A stretch of DNA of 64,000 nt, taken from NCBI RefSeq assembly GCF_014696065.1, contig NZ_JACJPL010000018.1, positions 186,001-250,000 of the forward strand, read 5' to 3'. The notes under the pieces are model-generated. The model ran no database searches, was not told where the DNA came from, and worked only from the letters and a program-made list of their open reading frames with translations. Positions 33,357 through 41,801 of the stretch are shown one piece after another (positions within the stretch are counted from its first letter, which is position 1; every line of letters starts with the position of its first letter). The DNA comes from Leptolyngbya sp. FACHB-261 (GTDB lineage Bacteria; Cyanobacteriota; Cyanobacteriia; FACHB-261). Made by a program: the position numbers and the translations under genes.

Positions 33357-35078
33357 ATGTCGCTGAATATCCCCCGCCGCCAGTACGTCAGCAACTACGG
33401 TCCCACGGTTGGCGACCGGGTGCGGCTGGCTGATACTGAGCTGATCATCGAAGTCGAGCAGGATTTCACCACCTACGGCGAGGAAGTCAAGTTCGGTGGC
33501 GGCAAGACTATCCGGGATGGCATGGGCCAGAGCCCCACGGCGACTAGAGAAGAAGGGGCGGTTCTGGATCTAGTGATTACCAACGCCCTGATCTTGGACT
33601 GGTGGGGCATCGTCAAAGCTGACATCGGCATCCGCGATGGCAAAATCGCAGGCATCGGTAAAGCAGGTAACCCAAATATTCAGGATGGCGTCACACCGGG
33701 CATGGTCGTGGGCGCCAGCACTGAAGTGTTAGCAGGCGAGAACCTGATTGTCACCGCAGGCGGCATCGATACCCACGTTCACTTTATTTGCCCGCAACTG
33801 ATCGAATTTGCGATCTCTTCCGGTCTGACCACACTGTTGGGTGGCGGCACTGGACCTGCTACGGGAACCAACGCCACCACCTGCACACCTGGAGCCTGGA
33901 ATATCAGCAAAATGCTCCAGGCTGCCGAAGCCTTTCCGATTAACTTAGGCTTTTACGGCAAAGGTAACAGCGCCCTGCCTGCGCCACTCATGGAACAGGT
34001 CGAAGCGGGCGCTTGCGGCCTCAAGCTCCACGAAGACTGGGGCACCACCCCCAGTGCCATCGATACTTGCCTCAATGTCTGCGACGAGTACGACATTCAG
34101 GCTTCAATCCACACCGACACACTGAACGAGTCAGGCTTTGTAGAAGACACAATTGCAGCAATTGACGGACGCACGATTCACACCTTCCACACCGAGGGCG
34201 CAGGCGGTGGTCACGCGCCAGACATTATCCGTATTGCCGCTGAGCCCAATGTGCTGCCCAGCTCGACTAACCCAACCCGGCCCTACACAGTTAACACGAT
34301 CGACGAGCACCTAGACATGCTGATGGTTTGCCACCACCTCAGCAAAAATGTGCCCGAAGATATCGCCTTTGCCGAGTCGCGCATTCGGCCTCAGACCATT
34401 GCCGCCGAAGATATCCTGCACGATTTGGGTGTGTTCTCAATTCTCTCCTCCGACTCGCAGGCGATGGGGCGAATCGGTGAGGTGATCATCCGCACCTGGC
34501 AAACCGCCGACAAAATGAAGCGTCAGCGGGGTCCGCTTTCAGAAGACTCCGACCGCAACGACAACTCCCGCGCCAAACGCTACATTGCTAAGTACACCAT
34601 TTGTCCGGCAATTGCTCACGGCATTTCCCATGTTGTGGGTTCGATTGAGGTTGGTAAGCTTGCTGACTTGTGCCTGTGGAAACCAGCATTCTTTGGAGTC
34701 AAGCCAGAAATGGTGCTCAAGAGTGGCTTTATCGCCTGGTCGCAAATGGGGGATCCCAACGCCAGCATTCCCACCCCTCAGCCGGTTTGGCCGCGTCCGA
34801 TGTTTGGGGCCTATGGTGGGGCTCAAACCAGTACTAGTGTTTTATTTATGTCCAAGGCTGCTGTAGAGCTAGATATTCCTGAAAAACTGGGTTTGAGCAA
34901 GCCCGTTTACGCGGTTGAGCGCTGCCGATCTGTGAGTAAAGCCGATCTCAAACTGAATACAGCAACGCCTCGGATTGAGGTCGATCCTGAAACCTACACC
35001 GTGAAAGCTGATGGTGAAGTGCTTACCTGCGAACCTGCTGAAGTTTTGCCTCTAGCGCAGCGTTATTTCCTGTTCTGA
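33357..35078 (+). CDS. ureC: Urease subunit alpha
   Basis: 573 residues from ATG 33357, giving the normal UreC N-terminus ([23 protein letters not shown]); a longer in-frame ORF to 33270 adds non-family sequence. UreC holds the dinuclear nickel site that hydrolyses urea to ammonia and CO2. Visible ligands: His of DTHVHF, the lysine to be carbamylated in GLKLHEDWG (K223), His of [15 protein letters not shown], and the flap MVCHHLS. C-terminus ([10 protein letters not shown]) complete. Neither ureA/ureB nor the accessory genes ureDEFG are in the window, so urease genes are scattered. A hairpin follows. Confidence 0.97.
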   Translation: MSLNIPRRQYVSNYGPTVGDRVRLADTELIIEVEQDFTTYGEEVKFGGGKTIRDGMGQSPTATREEGAVLDLVITNALILDWWGIVKADIGIRDGKIAGIGKAGNPNIQDGVTPGMVVGASTEVLAGENLIVTAGGIDTHVHFICPQLIEFAISSGLTTLLGGGTGPATGTNATTCTPGAWNISKMLQAAEAFPINLGFYGKGNSALPAPLMEQVEAGACGLKLHEDWGTTPSAIDTCLNVCDEYDIQASIHTDTLNESGFVEDTIAAIDGRTIHTFHTEGAGGGHAPDIIRIAAEPNVLPSSTNPTRPYTVNTIDEHLDMLMVCHHLSKNVPEDIAFAESRIRPQTIAAEDILHDLGVFSILSSDSQAMGRIGEVIIRTWQTADKMKRQRGPLSEDSDRNDNSRAKRYIAKYTICPAIAHGISHVVGSIEVGKLADLCLWKPAFFGVKPEMVLKSGFIAWSQMGDPNASIPTPQPVWPRPMFGAYGGAQTSTSVLFMSKAAVELDIPEKLGLSKPVYAVERCRSVSKADLKLNTATPRIEVDPETYTVKADGEVLTCEPAEVLPLAQRYFLF

Positions 35079-35117
35079 GCTAGCCATCTAACTCAATAAC
35101 TAAGCTAATAAAAACCC

Positions 35118-35145
35118 AAGGGGAGCCCGTATTGAGGCTCCCCTT
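35118..35145 (+). terminator. Terminator-like hairpin after ureC
   Basis: AAGGGGAGCC (35118-35127), 8-base loop, GGCTCCCCTT (35136-35145). No T-run, so efficiency is uncertain. Confidence 0.6.
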
Positions 35146-35236
35146 AGATCATTCAAGCTTGGGTTGGTTCAAGTCTGAGTTCATTCAAGCTCGGTCCAGT
35201 GCCAGTTCCGGCTAACGATCAAGACCGAGCTATCAG

Positions 35237-36199
35237 TTAGATCCCCAACACTTTCTTGGCACGGGCTAGATGATGTTTGCGATCGGGCAGACCGTTTCTA
35301 CCACCATTGATCTTCTTGGTAATAGTGAGAATGTCATCCCTGTCGGCCCAGATATTAAGGCTACCGCCACGTTCCTTGGCACAAATCACATCCCAATACC
35401 AACCAGCGGAGCGTACCGCGAATTCGGGAGCCGCCATCAGCGTTGGATACTGAGTGAAATCGACCTTAAAGAAGCTGCCAGCCTTCACGTAGTTGGCGCG
35501 TCCAGTCATCTGGATCAGACCACGACCCTTGAACCGAACACCATCGCCACGCTTAGTATTGCCCAGGTCTCTTCTGCCTTCATAAGCTCGACCACTGGCA
35601 ATTTCTTCCATGTAGTTGAAGGAGCCAGATTCATGAGCAATCTGAGCAATAAAGTGAGCCTGCCGCAGTTTGGTCGTGATGCCAAACTCTTTCATCGTTT
35701 GGTTAATTGCAGGCGTGAGTAGGTTAACTCTGGACAAGCGAGCGGTCGGTACAATTGCCTTCAACTGGGCTGCGGTGATGAATTGAACCTTGGCAGCCGG
35801 AGCCGGAACTACAATGCCCCCTGCCGGGAACAGACCAGCATAGGGCGGTCTCCCTTGGGGACGGGCAGGCAGTGAGGAGAGTTTCCGAATTAGATCATCC
35901 ACAGTGCCATCTACGACCTGATAGGCAGGCGGCAAGGTCAGGAGCAAGTCATCAAGCATGTCACTGGCTTTACGCCGCCAGTTGCGGAGATTGTCGGGAG
36001 GCAGGATCCCCTCGTAAGGGTTGCGATTCGCAGGCTTGGGAGGCAGCTTCTTCAAGCTTCTAATGAGCCCATCGAGAACCACATCAATCGAAGTAAATTC
36101 CTTAGGCTTCAGAGGCAACATCAGGTCATCAACGCGTTGAGCCCCCTGCTGTCTCCAGCTTTTAATTTGTGATGCACTGATCTGTGTTGTGGTTGCCAT
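35237..36199 (-). CDS. GH19 chitinase/lysozyme-like protein with two N-terminal repeats
   Basis: 320 residues, with GAGGAA before the ATG. Residues 1 to about 130 hold two related units of some 60-65 residues (IKSWRQQGAQRVDDLMLPL...NPYEGILPP and LRNWRRKASDMLDDLLLTL...PPYAGLFPA), possibly wall- or polymer-binding. Residues about 140-320 are a GH19-type domain: FIAQIAHESGSFNYMEEIASGRAYEGR with the catalytic Glu, then GVRFKGRGLIQMTGRANY. This architecture resembles phage endolysins and bacterial muramidases. There is no signal peptide and no holin or phage gene nearby. It could act in wall remodelling, or kill competitors if exported by another route. Confidence 0.88.
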   Translation of the reverse strand: MATTTQISASQIKSWRQQGAQRVDDLMLPLKPKEFTSIDVVLDGLIRSLKKLPPKPANRNPYEGILPPDNLRNWRRKASDMLDDLLLTLPPAYQVVDGTVDDLIRKLSSLPARPQGRPPYAGLFPAGGIVVPAPAAKVQFITAAQLKAIVPTARLSRVNLLTPAINQTMKEFGITTKLRQAHFIAQIAHESGSFNYMEEIASGRAYEGRRDLGNTKRGDGVRFKGRGLIQMTGRANYVKAGSFFKVDFTQYPTLMAAPEFAVRSAGWYWDVICAKERGGSLNIWADRDDILTITKKINGGRNGLPDRKHHLARAKKVLGI

Positions 36200-36747
36200 A
36201 AATTCCTCTATAAGTTAGTGACCCTGTAACCTAACCATTCCCAACCGGAGGCAGAGAGCTCATAGTCCCGAAGTTGAGCGACTTCTTTCAGAATCGAAGG
36301 GTTGACTTCAGGAAGAGCTTCCAACTGGGAAGAAGCCACTGTCTAGTCTTACCCTCACCGCCATCGAACCAACCCAAGTTAACAACACTGGGAGCAGTTA
36401 ACCGAGAGCTGCACTCTACTCGCTTTCAACGACTTCTCCAAATATTCCCCAGAGGATGAATTGGGATCCGTGTAGAACTGCAACAAGATTTACAAAACGT
36501 TAAAGCACTGAGTCAATGCTGGTCATGAATAAGGCTGGTCATGAATAATGAGATCTAGCAATCTTGCATAATTGTATTGAGTCATGACATCCTTCTTCTC
36601 ACCTGATTGGGTTAACTGATTGGGTTAACTAATTGGGTTAACTGAATTAGGATCGGTACTCGCTGCCCTGTGTGACGTTAACTGCTTTGTTTAACTGTCT
36701 TTATCCTAAAGGTTCCATTCAAAAGAAACATCTGAAAAACGTCTTGA
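36200..36747. other. Gap upstream of GH19 gene with short tandem repeats
   Basis: Non-coding as far as I can see. It contains GCTGGTCATGAATAA twice at 16-bp spacing (36518-36532, 36534-36548). It also has three 13-bp units, TGATTGGGTTAAC twice and TAATTGGGTTAAC (36604-36642). Further GTTAACTG and TTTAACTG copies follow near 36680-36695. Confidence 0.6.
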
Positions 36748-36866
36748 GCCTATCAACCAAAGAGAGCAGACTCTCCTGACTTTCGTTGACACAGTAAGTA
36801 TGATTGCTTAAGACTTTAGTTGATAGGCAACTGAGTCGTGACGGGGCAATCGCAGCCCTCAGTTTT
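36748..36866 (+). ncRNA. Candidate structured RNA: long inverted repeat plus terminator-like hairpin
   Basis: GCCTATCAACCAAAG (36748-36762) pairs with CTTTAGTTGATAGGC (36814-36828), 14 of 15 bp, enclosing a small GAGAG-CAGA-CTCTC hairpin (36762-36775). Directly after, AACTGAG (36829-36835) pairs with CTCAGTT (36858-36864), followed by TT. Two consecutive stems ending in T fit a small RNA with its terminator; a decayed mobile inverted repeat is the alternative. Orientation is inferred from the T-run. Confidence 0.35.
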
Positions 36867-37099
36867 GACCTCAGACAAAACAGTTGAGGAGTCTAGGCCA
36901 CCAGAGAGCAAAACGGCTGCCTTCACTTGCACAGCAGGAAGTTGAGTGTAGAAAGGTTAGCTAAAGCCTGAGCAACCACAATCGGCGCAGATCTCAGATC
37001 AGACTTTTACAATCCCCAATAGCGATTGCAGAAGTTGAGCTGGAACCTGCGCCGATCTGTCATGGACTAGAGCTGTACTCAGAGCTTGACTTAACTTAA

Positions 37100-39472
37100 C
37101 TAGTGCCCTGATTGCTCGCTTGCCTGAATGGCTGAAGCGCTTTGCTGCTCCCACAGCTGACGAGCTTTTAAAGCATCTTGCTCACTCAGTTTGAAGATGA
37201 CGACCCCTAGTGGCGGCAGACAAACATCTAGTGAGTGATAGTGGCCGTGATAAGCAATGCTTTCACTGTGTTTGCCACCATAGTTACCAACGTTGCTGCC
37301 TCCGTAATCAGCCGCATCACTATTGAGCAACTCTTGATAAAAACCGGGCTCTGGCACGCCGACTCGATAGTGGTCATGGAGGACTGGTGTGAAATTGCAC
37401 ACGACTACCACAAACTCATCCGAGCCTTTAGCCCGACGGATAAAGGAGATTATGCTGTTGCGATTGTCGTTGCACTCAATCCACTGGAAGCCATCGTAGG
37501 AGAAGTCATCTGTGTACAGCGCTGGCTGCGCTTTGTACATGTGGTTGACATCTCGAAGGAACTTCTGCAAGCCCTTGTGGGCTGGGTATTGCAGCAACCA
37601 CCATTCCAGATCGCCCCAGACATTCCACTCACGCCACTGGCCGAATTCCATACCCATGAACAGGGTCTTCTTGCCGGGGTGGGTGAACATGTAGCCATAC
37701 AGGCAGCGCATATTGGCAAACTTTTGCCACTCATCGCCAGGCATTTTGCCAGGCATGTTGCTCTTACCATGCACCACTTCATCGTGGGAGAGCGCCAACA
37801 TAAAGTTCTCGCTCATGGCATACATGATGCTGAAGGTCACATGGGTATGACCAAACTGGCGGAACCAGGGATCCATGCTGAAGTAGTCCAGCATGTCATG
37901 CATCCAGCCCATGTTCCACTTGAGGTTGAACCCCAAGCCGCCTACATAGGTGGGCCAGGTAACCATCGGCCAGGACGTTGATTCTTCAGCAATCGAGAGC
38001 GTGCCAGGGAAGTAGCCGAAAATTATTGAGTTAGTTTGGCGCAGGAAATCAGCTGCTTCTAAGTTCTCGCGCCCGCCGTATTGGTTGGGCAACCATTCGC
38101 CAGGTTTGCGCTGGTAGTCCAGGTAGAGCATGGAGGCGACAGCATCGACCCGAATGCCGTCGATGTGGTACTTGTCAAACCAGAACAGGGCATTGGCCGC
38201 TAAGTAGTTGCGCACCTCATGGCGACCGTAGTTGAACACCAGGGTGCCCCACTCTTTGTGTTCGCCCTTACGGGAGTCGGCGTGCTCGTAGAGGTGAGTC
38301 CCATCAAACAGCGCCAGACCATGACCATCTTTGGGAAAATGCCCCGGCACCCAGTCCACTAGAACCCCAATGCCGTTTTGGTGACACTGGTCCACAAAGT
38401 ACATGAAGTCTTGGGGGGTGCCGTAACGCGAGGTGCTGGCATAGTGCCCAATCACCTGATAACCCCAGGAGCCATCGAAGGGATGCTCAGCGACCGGCAG
38501 CAATTCGATGTGGGTAAAGCCCAGACCCTTGACGTAGGGGATCAAACGGTGGGCTAGTTCCCGATAGCTCAGGAAGCGCGCTCCGGGTTTGAGATCGGCA
38601 GCATAGACAACTGGCGCTTTCTCGCCCCGTTCGTCTAGAGGCGGCAGGTTGGCATCACCGTGCATCCAGGAACCGATGTGTACCTCATACACAGAGATCG
38701 GTTGCGTGAGCGGATCGGTATGCCGCCGTTGCTCCATCCAGTCGCTATCCGACCATTGATAAGTGCTCAGGTCAGTGACGATAGAAGCCGTTTTGGGCCG
38801 GATTTCCTGCTGGAAGCCATAGGGGTCAGATTTCTCGTAAATGTGACCCGCCTGGTTTTTGATCTCGTACTTGTAGGGCTCGCCCACGCCAATCTCAGGC
38901 ACGAACAAATCCCAGATGCCGGTTGGTCCTTTTCGCATCTGGTGCTTGCGCCCATCCCAATGGTTAAAGTTACCTAGAATGCTGACGTTACGAGCATTGG
39001 GGGCCCATACGGCAAAGTAAACCCCCGGCACGCCGTTCAGCAGGGTGAGATGGGCCCCTAACTTCTCATAAATACGGTGATGATTGCCTTCGCCGAACAG
39101 ATGCAGGTCCAGGTCGGTCAGCAAGGGCGAACGGAAGGCATAGGGATCATAAATTACCCGTTCGTGTCCGCCTTCAAAGACGCGCAACTGATAGTTGAGC
39201 AGTTCCTCGGTGTCCAGAACGCACTCAAAAAAGTGTGGGTTATGCACCGGATGCATCGGATAATCTTTGCGCTGCCCGGGATCGACCACTGCCGCCGCCT
39301 GAGCTCCTGGCAAGTAGGCCCGAATGACCCACCGTCGAGAGCCATTTTGCTCAATGGCGTGAGGACCAAGCACCTCAAAGGGATCATGGTGCTGGTTCCA
39401 GACAATCCGGTCAATCTGCTCTGGAGAGATAGTTTGAGGCGCTGTGACCTCAAGAATGGAGAGCGAAGGCAT
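37100..39472 (-). CDS. glgB: 1,4-alpha-glucan branching enzyme
   Basis: 790 residues from ATG 39472 (a TTG at 39478 is also in frame). It makes alpha-1,6 branches in glycogen. An N-terminal module (HHDPFEVLGPHAI) precedes CBM48 (GVYFAVWAPNARNVSILGNFNHWDGR) and a GH13 barrel with EVHIGSW, the nucleophile Asp in GIRVDAVASMLYLDY, the acid Glu in IAEESTSWP and the transition-state Asp in ALSHDEVVHGK. The C-terminal beta domain is complete. Length and order match other cyanobacterial GlgB proteins. No other glycogen gene adjoins it. Confidence 0.97.
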   Translation of the reverse strand: MPSLSILEVTAPQTISPEQIDRIVWNQHHDPFEVLGPHAIEQNGSRRWVIRAYLPGAQAAAVVDPGQRKDYPMHPVHNPHFFECVLDTEELLNYQLRVFEGGHERVIYDPYAFRSPLLTDLDLHLFGEGNHHRIYEKLGAHLTLLNGVPGVYFAVWAPNARNVSILGNFNHWDGRKHQMRKGPTGIWDLFVPEIGVGEPYKYEIKNQAGHIYEKSDPYGFQQEIRPKTASIVTDLSTYQWSDSDWMEQRRHTDPLTQPISVYEVHIGSWMHGDANLPPLDERGEKAPVVYAADLKPGARFLSYRELAHRLIPYVKGLGFTHIELLPVAEHPFDGSWGYQVIGHYASTSRYGTPQDFMYFVDQCHQNGIGVLVDWVPGHFPKDGHGLALFDGTHLYEHADSRKGEHKEWGTLVFNYGRHEVRNYLAANALFWFDKYHIDGIRVDAVASMLYLDYQRKPGEWLPNQYGGRENLEAADFLRQTNSIIFGYFPGTLSIAEESTSWPMVTWPTYVGGLGFNLKWNMGWMHDMLDYFSMDPWFRQFGHTHVTFSIMYAMSENFMLALSHDEVVHGKSNMPGKMPGDEWQKFANMRCLYGYMFTHPGKKTLFMGMEFGQWREWNVWGDLEWWLLQYPAHKGLQKFLRDVNHMYKAQPALYTDDFSYDGFQWIECNDNRNSIISFIRRAKGSDEFVVVVCNFTPVLHDHYRVGVPEPGFYQELLNSDAADYGGSNVGNYGGKHSESIAYHGHYHSLDVCLPPLGVVIFKLSEQDALKARQLWEQQSASAIQASEQSGH

Positions 39473-39609
39473 AGGCAAAGCTCAGAATCTGAGGGACAGG
39501 GATAAGCAAGTAGCGAGCAACGGACCTATGGATAATACTAAAGAGGATTTACGAGTTGTAGATAATCCTCAAGACAATTAACCGCTCAGCTCCACGAGTT
39601 CAGACATAC

Positions 39610-40113
39610 TTATACCCCCATAGCACTGGTGAGATCGGCTTTGCTGAGGTCAGCCTGCTCAAGGTCGAGGTTGCTTAAGTTTGAGCAACTGAGGTCAGCG
39701 TTGTAGAAATTAGTCTGCTCAAGAGTTGCCCCAGTGAGGTCAGCGCGGATCAGGCTGGTTCCCTCTAGGCGGGCTTTACTCAAGTTCGCCCCGCGCAGGT
39801 CAGCGCAGTAGAGATCGGCCCCGCTTAGATCAGCAGTGCTTAGATTTGCACCTTGGAGGTTACTGTTGCGCAGGTTCGCATTCTGCAAGTTGGCCCCACT
39901 CAGATCAGCCCCCCTCAAATCGGCTTTCCAGAGTGCCGTTCGCCGCAGATCAGCCTGCTTCAAGTCTGCCTGAGTAAAGTCTGCCTGCTTCAAATCTAGC
40001 CGCCGCAGATCCAGACCCGCCAAAGTACAGCCAGCAAAGCTGCGTTGCCCACGGCTGTAGGCACTTTTAACAGCGCGAGCATCTTTGAAAGTATCTGGTA
40101 CAGGATCCGGCAC
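39610..40113 (-). CDS. Pentapeptide-repeat protein
   Basis: 167 residues from GTG 40113, with GAGGTGA upstream. About 25 consecutive A(D/N)LXX pentapeptides (ADFTQADLKQADLRRTALWKA and so on) from residue 30 to the end fold into a right-handed quadrilateral beta helix. Cyanobacteria have many; most functions are unknown, though a few mimic DNA and bind gyrase. No membrane or extra domain. Seemingly cytoplasmic, single gene. Confidence 0.93.
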   Translation of the reverse strand: MPDPVPDTFKDARAVKSAYSRGQRSFAGCTLAGLDLRRLDLKQADFTQADLKQADLRRTALWKADLRGADLSGANLQNANLRNSNLQGANLSTADLSGADLYCADLRGANLSKARLEGTSLIRADLTGATLEQTNFYNADLSCSNLSNLDLEQADLSKADLTSAMGV

Positions 40114-40684
40114 GGAAACATCACCTCAAGGCTTCAAGTATGAGCCTACCGGACAGATGTCGCACTCTTGCGTTTTTACTGAGAATGATTGACAACCAGC
40201 TTCTTCACTCCTATTCTCATGTACCCAGGTAGATGATCACGAATTACCTCTAGTGCTCTAGACACGTCAAGCATTGTTTATCCCTGGTTCTGAGGTTCTT
40301 TATTACACCGCTAAGCTTTCCGCCAAGGAGGATAATCGCTCAAAATTTCTTGACTTCTATTCTCACGTGACTAGGACTGAGGGGTAACCTCTAGACAGCA
40401 ACTAGGTGCGATTACCCCAGGACTGCTGCTCTTTGAGCTGTTCTTTGAGCAGTGGACTACGCATTATTCTGCTTAGCTGTGTGCTGCTTAGCTACTGCCG
40501 TGCCTTTGTGCTCTGTTGCGGTTCTGCTTATGCTGCTCTGCTGTGCTGCGATAGCTGTGTCTAGTCATGCTGCTGGATTTGGTTGTGTAGGTTGACCTGT
40601 GCTGCTTCAGTACCAAGGACTGATTACCTGATAACTTCCCCCTTTGACTGCATACCCTTTGACTGCATAGGAGAATGACTCTAC
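40114..40684. other. 570-bp gap with CTG/TGC-rich low-complexity tract
   Basis: No convincing gene. About 40430-40600 is a low-complexity tract of CTGCT, GTGCTG and TTGAGC words, including a 12-bp near-repeat (CTCTTTGAGCTG, TTCTTTGAGCAG). CCTTTGACTGCATA occurs twice at 15-bp spacing (40641-40654, 40656-40669) just before a possible small ORF. Confidence 0.45.
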
Positions 40685-40855
40685 ATGGCGCGAGAGTTAC
40701 CGATTGATGCTGACTATCAGCCGATGGAACGCTTCCCAAAACCACTGGACTTAGCCCAGGTTTGTGTCTATGAGCTGAGCATTTCGTCCGCAGGTCTCTT
40801 TCTATTCTTGCCCTTCTTTAACTTATTACATCCCAGCTGTAAGTATGTTCTGTAG
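40685..40855 (+). CDS. Possible small ORF (56 aa)
   Basis: ATG 40685 to TAG 40855. It begins MARELPIDADYQPMERFPKPL and has a hydrophobic C-terminal stretch (GLFLFLPFFNLL) that could be a membrane helix. GGAG lies about 12 bases upstream, a little far. No family recognised, and it may be chance. Confidence 0.25.
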   Translation: MARELPIDADYQPMERFPKPLDLAQVCVYELSISSAGLFLFLPFFNLLHPSCKYVL

Positions 40856-40881
40856 TGGAAAGGGATGTTTTTGGACAAACT

Positions 40882-41787
40882 CTAAAGTGGTGTACCGCGC
40901 AGTTCTGCCAGCTTCAGGTTAATGATAGACAGCACAAAAATGCCCAGGAATAAAACTAGGCCAACTGTGCAGGCATAGCCCATTTCTAAGTCAGAAAAGG
41001 CTCGCTCATAGAGGTAGTAAACAATAGTCTTAGAACTATTCAGTGGGCCGCCTCGCGTCATCACGTAGACTTCTTCAAAGACTTTTAGCGCGGAAATCGA
41101 AGAAATTACGCCCACCAGTAGCAGATAAGGCTTCATCAATGGAACAGTAATGTCCCAATGTTGCTGAACGCCCTCGGAGCCATCGATACTGGCAGCTTCA
41201 TAGAGATCCTGAGGAATGCCCTGGAGGCCCGCTAGGTAAATCACCATGTAGTAACCCAGCCCCTTCCAGATGGTTACCGCCATGACGCTAAATAGAGCGA
41301 TATCTGGACTGGTAAGCCAGGGCACCGTCGGCAAGCTCAAAGACTGCAAGCCTTGATTCAGCAGCCCATTCTCAGAGTAAAGCCACTTCCAGGCAATACC
41401 TGCTACCACCATTGAGATCACCACCGGCACATAGTAGGCTGCCCGAAACCAACGCACCCCCCGCAACTTTTGGTTGACTAGAATCGCCAGAACTAGGGGC
41501 AACGCCACCAGCACCGGCACCACACAGACTAGGAACAGCACGGTATTCAACAGGGCCTTCCAAAATGCCTGGTCGTGCCACAGTCGAACAAAGTTCTCTA
41601 GCCCCACCCACTCAGGCGGCGTGATGATGTCGTAGCGGGTCAGACTCAGATAAAACGCCTGCAGCAAGGGCCAGAAAAACACTAGGGTCATCACTGCCAA
41701 GGCAGGTAGCACAAACAAGTAGGGCGTCAGCCGGGGCATCGCCCGGTGTGCGCCTTTGCCCATCGCGACCCAGACAGATTGCAGCAT
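40882..41787 (-). CDS. Carbohydrate ABC transporter permease (MalF/UgpA type)
   Basis: 301 residues from ATG 41787 (a GTG codon precedes it). Six transmembrane helices: PYLFVLPALAVMTLVFFWPLL, LLNTVLFLVCVVPVLVALPLVLAIL, AAYYVPVVISMVVAGIAWKWLY, and three more. The ATPase-docking EAA loop reads EAASIDGSEGVQQHWDITVPLMKP. It belongs to the family importing sugars, glycerol-3-phosphate or glucosylglycerol-type solutes, but its partner permease, binding protein and ATPase are not here. It starts 14 bp after the nblS stop, so the two are probably co-transcribed. Confidence 0.93.
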   Translation of the reverse strand: MLQSVWVAMGKGAHRAMPRLTPYLFVLPALAVMTLVFFWPLLQAFYLSLTRYDIITPPEWVGLENFVRLWHDQAFWKALLNTVLFLVCVVPVLVALPLVLAILVNQKLRGVRWFRAAYYVPVVISMVVAGIAWKWLYSENGLLNQGLQSLSLPTVPWLTSPDIALFSVMAVTIWKGLGYYMVIYLAGLQGIPQDLYEAASIDGSEGVQQHWDITVPLMKPYLLLVGVISSISALKVFEEVYVMTRGGPLNSSKTIVYYLYERAFSDLEMGYACTVGLVLFLGIFVLSIINLKLAELRGTPL

Positions 41788-41801
41788 CACACACTATCGC
41801 T

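Noticed and set aside
37235-37981. 248-residue plus-strand ORF antisense to glgB
   Set aside because: A shadow of glgB codons; glgB is unmistakable on the other strand and the antisense product has no domain pattern.
40488-40745. 85-residue minus-strand ORF
   Set aside because: Made from the CTG/TGC-rich low-complexity tract; Ser/Gln/Arg-rich without structure or ribosome site.
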